From Bacteroidales bacterium UBA2287 (GTDB lineage: Bacteria > Bacteroidota > Bacteroidia > Bacteroidales > Tenuifilaceae): a stretch of 64,000 nucleotides of DNA. Location of the stretch: assembly GCA_002345675.1 (NCBI GenBank), contig DDWL01000046.1:31927-95926 (forward strand), given 5' to 3'. The notes under the pieces are model-generated. The model had not been told where the DNA came from and did no database searches. It saw only the letters and a program-made list of their open reading frames with translations. The translations under genes and the position numbers were made by a program. Within the stretch, counting starts at the first letter, position 1. The number at the start of each line of letters is the position of its first letter. Positions 61,431 to 64,000 of this stretch are shown piece after piece.

Positions 61431-63956
61431 CTAATTCTTAATCAACTTTAAAGTTTTCCTTTTATTTGCTGTTGAAATGGTAATAAAGTAAATGCCAGCT
61501 GGGGCGGTAATATCAATATCGAGTATTTGCGTTTCGTTATAATGCTTTTGCATTACACGTTTGCCGAAAATATCAAAAACCTCAACGTTAGCACGTTGGC
61601 AATGTTCCCCTAAATCTATAAATGCTTTCCCTTCAGTTGGATTGGGGTAAACCATAACTTCATTTTCTGAAGTTTGAGGTAGTGAAGTACCATTGCTGTT
61701 TAATATTCTGGCAATCCTGTTTCTGCCTGCACCGTTGTACGAAATGAAGGCACCACCAATAATAATTTTTCCATTGCTTTGAAAGGAAGTTGTATAAACG
61801 TCATTGTCTGCTCCTGTTCCAGAGTTAAACGATTCGTCGAGAGTGCCGTTATTATTTAGACGAGCAATACGATTCCTTTCTGTTTCATTATAGGAAGTAA
61901 AAGAACCTCCAATAATAATCTTTCCATCATTTTGCAACAAGGCTTTTCTCAAGGTACTATTCAGCCCAACTCCAGTATTAAAATTTTCATCGATACTCCC
62001 ATCGGGATATAAGCGAACTATCCGATTTTTGGCAACTCCATTATAAGTAGTAAAAGCTCCACCAATAATAATCTTTCCATCGCTTTGGACTGCTATAGCC
62101 CATACACTATTATTTACTCCAGTTCCAACATTAAAAGTTGGGTCTAAGCTTCCATCGGTATTTAAGCGGGCAATTCGATTTATTGCTACTCCATTAATAT
62201 AAGCAAAAATACCGCCTAAAATAATTTTCCCATCATTCTGAATTGCAATTGTATAAACATTACCCAGTCCAGTTCCATTAAAATTTTGATCGAGAGTCCC
62301 ATCAGGATTAAGACGAGCTATATATCTAATACTCGAAATTCCATCGAAGCTTGAGAAACTACCACCAATAATTATTTTCCCATCACTTTGGATAGCGGCT
62401 GAATAAATAGTATTATTTGCCCCCATGCCAACATTAAATGTTTCATCGAGTGTTCCATTAGTATTTAGGCGCGCAATTCGATTTATTGCAACCCCATTAT
62501 AAGAAGTAAAATTTCCACCAATAATAATTTTCCCATCGCTTTGCACTGCTGTAGTCCGTACATAATTATCTGCTCCAGTTCCAACATTAAAAGTTGGGTC
62601 GAGGCTTCCATCGGTATTTAGGCGAGCTATATTATTTATTGCCGTTTCGTTGTATGAAGTAAAATCGCCTCCAATAATAATTTTCTCATCGGGCTGGATA
62701 CATGTTGTTAAAACAGATCCGTTTACGCCTGTTCCTGAGTAAAACGAGGTTTCTTTCAGGCTACCATCGGTATTAAGCAAAGCAACATAATGCCTTATCG
62801 ATCCATTAAAGGATAAAAATCTACCTCCAATAATGTAGCTTCCATCGCTTTGAATAGAAATTGCTTCAACCGAATTGCTAGCTCCTGTTCCCGAATTAAA
62901 GGTTTGGTCGAGGCTTCCATCGGAATTTAGTCGTGCTATTCGGTTTATTGCAACTCCATTATACGAAGTGAAATGTCCACCAATTATAATTTGTCCATTA
63001 CTTTGTATTAATATCTTCTTAATATCTATATTAGCTCCAGATCCTGAGACAAATGTTTCGTCAAGGCTGCCATCTGAATTTATACGTACAATATTATTTC
63101 TTGCCGTTCCATTGTATGATGTAAAGTAACCACCTAATACTACTTTCTGGTCGCTTTGAATTGCAATAGTATAAACCATAATATTAATCCCTGTGCCTAT
63201 GTTAAATGTTTCGTCAAGACTGCCATCTGAATTTATACGTACAATACTATTTCTTGTCGTTCCATTATAGGAAGTAAAATAACCTCCTAATACTATTTTC
63301 TGGTCGCTTTGAATTGCAATAGTATAAACCGTAATATTAATCCCTGTGCCTATGTTAAAAGTTTCGTCGAGACTCCCATCGGTATTCAAGCGGGCAACCC
63401 TACTTCTTGCAATTTCATTATATTTTGAAAAATTACCTCCAATCATTATTTTTCCATCGCTTTGGATTGAAATAGAATTTACAGATGCATTTGCACCTGA
63501 GCCCGGGTTAAAAGTTTCGTCGAGACTTCCATCGTTATTAAGGCGAGCAATACAATTCCTCTCCAATCCATTATAAGATGAAAAATCACCGCCAATAACT
63601 ATTTTGCCATCGCTTTGAATTGCAATTGCATGGACAATAGAAAAAGGGTCAACATTAGAGTTAAAGGTTTCGTCTAAACTACCATCGGTATTTAGTCGAG
63701 CAATATATTTTATTTCAATTCCATTGAAGTAGTTGAATAAACCGCCAATAATAACTTTCCCATCGCTTTGAGTAGCAGATGTTAAAATAATCGAACTTGC
63801 TCCATCGCCATTGCTAAAACCTGTATCGGTTGGATTAAATGTTGGGTCGTTGGCTCCATCCTGCGCAAATGTTGCGGTGTTAACTAGAACTAAACATACA
63901 ATAAGCCCAAGAGATTTTACAAATGAGCTAAAGGTGAAGAGGTTAGATTTTTTCAT
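61431..63956 (-). CDS. Secreted delta-60 repeat protein with type IX sorting domain
   Basis: This 841-residue protein has a signal peptide (about 1-31, ending TATFAQ). About 14 tandem repeats of roughly 51-53 residues (about 32-755) follow, each of the form VYTIAIQSDGKIIIGGxFTSYNGxxxNRIARLNTDGSLDxTFNxGTGxN: the delta-60 repeat, a beta-propeller-like family. The last about 75 residues (VMVYPNPTEGKAFIDLGEH to the end, KTLKLIKN) are a type A type IX secretion C-terminal domain, so the protein is exported across the outer membrane and anchored or released. Repeats four and five are nearly identical. Only the Met start and about 40 bp upstream are in the window, so its promoter may lie outside. 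Confidence 0.92.
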   Translation of the reverse strand: MKKSNLFTFSSFVKSLGLIVCLVLVNTATFAQDGANDPTFNPTDTGFSNGDGASSIILTSATQSDGKVIIGGLFNYFNGIEIKYIARLNTDGSLDETFNSNVDPFSIVHAIAIQSDGKIVIGGDFSSYNGLERNCIARLNNDGSLDETFNPGSGANASVNSISIQSDGKIMIGGNFSKYNEIARSRVARLNTDGSLDETFNIGTGINITVYTIAIQSDQKIVLGGYFTSYNGTTRNSIVRINSDGSLDETFNIGTGINIMVYTIAIQSDQKVVLGGYFTSYNGTARNNIVRINSDGSLDETFVSGSGANIDIKKILIQSNGQIIIGGHFTSYNGVAINRIARLNSDGSLDQTFNSGTGASNSVEAISIQSDGSYIIGGRFLSFNGSIRHYVALLNTDGSLKETSFYSGTGVNGSVLTTCIQPDEKIIIGGDFTSYNETAINNIARLNTDGSLDPTFNVGTGADNYVRTTAVQSDGKIIIGGNFTSYNGVAINRIARLNTNGTLDETFNVGMGANNTIYSAAIQSDGKIIIGGSFSSFDGISSIRYIARLNPDGTLDQNFNGTGLGNVYTIAIQNDGKIILGGIFAYINGVAINRIARLNTDGSLDPTFNVGTGVNNSVWAIAVQSDGKIIIGGAFTTYNGVAKNRIVRLYPDGSIDENFNTGVGLNSTLRKALLQNDGKIIIGGSFTSYNETERNRIARLNNNGTLDESFNSGTGADNDVYTTSFQSNGKIIIGGAFISYNGAGRNRIARILNSNGTSLPQTSENEVMVYPNPTEGKAFIDLGEHCQRANVEVFDIFGKRVMQKHYNETQILDIDITAPAGIYFITISTANKRKTLKLIKN

Positions 63957-64000
63957 ATGGGATATTTTTACATTAATTTCCTGACTTCATCAATAGGACA

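Overview
The window looks like a chromosomal segment of an anaerobic or facultative member of the Bacteroidota (Bacteroidales/Marinilabiliales-like). This is inferred from five traits: -7 promoter boxes of the TAnnTTTG type, weak or absent Shine-Dalgarno signals, a TonB-dependent receptor with a carboxypeptidase-like N-terminal domain, a type IX secretion C-terminal sorting domain, and LytS/LytTR two-component pairs. No rRNA, CRISPR array, prophage or intact insertion sequence is visible. One tRNA (Val, GAC) is present.

Layout. 0-5 kb: a PepSY membrane protein cut by the left edge, then a minus-strand nitrosative-stress/redox locus (ferredoxin-like protein, hybrid cluster protein Hcp, two small cupins, a BFD-type [2Fe-2S] protein). 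A 20-bp palindrome sits about 41 bp upstream of the predicted start of that transcript. 5-6.2 kb: a DUF6265-like lipoprotein, tRNA-Val with promoter and terminator, and a hicBA toxin-antitoxin pair. 6.2-16.1 kb: two hybrid histidine kinases, an M28 peptidase lipoprotein and a Cache-HAMP-GAF-PAS protein with no output domain. 16.2-20.6 kb: 2-oxoglutarate dehydrogenase E2 and E1. 20.9-26.9 kb: a TonB-dependent receptor, two flavodoxin-fold oxidoreductases and a LytS/LytTR pair. 27-35.7 kb: small-family genes (DUF4395, a tandem class-V aminotransferase, HAD phosphatase, S41 peptidase, DUF898, two VOC proteins, TonB-C protein, DUF4180). 35.8-39.7 kb: ssb, a compositionally distinct block (YoaP-like acetyltransferase, SnoaL-like, FkbM methyltransferase) and rsgA. 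40-48.4 kb: poorly characterised envelope proteins and a second LytTR/propeller-kinase pair. 48.6-61.3 kb: FAD oxidoreductase, parallel beta-helix lipoprotein, RNA uracil methyltransferase, an EEP-family phosphatase/nuclease followed by two monovalent cation/proton antiporters, a conserved protein of unknown function and a metallo-beta-lactamase-fold hydrolase. 61.4-64 kb: a secreted delta-60 repeat protein with a type IX sorting tail.

The most unusual signal lies between the genes. Many intergenic stretches consist of degenerate short 'phrases' with a strict 7-bp period (1.66, 2.08, 3.83, 17.5, 26.9 and 53.8 kb) or an approximately 8-bp period (16.1, 58.6 and less regularly 23.4 kb). Several different phrase families are placed head-to-tail in the same gap. 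A separate palindromic element (core CCCGATAACTATCGGG) recurs at 0.93, 4.89 and 39.75 kb and also lies in frame inside the linker of the 2-oxoglutarate dehydrogenase E2 gene. A MITE-like element (23.36 kb) and a three-hairpin REP-like element (24.2 kb) add to this repeat landscape.

Functionally, the window combines anaerobic nitrogen-oxide detoxification, central carbon metabolism (oxidative TCA), extensive environmental sensing and envelope/transport functions. All function calls come from motif reading only; no database search was run.
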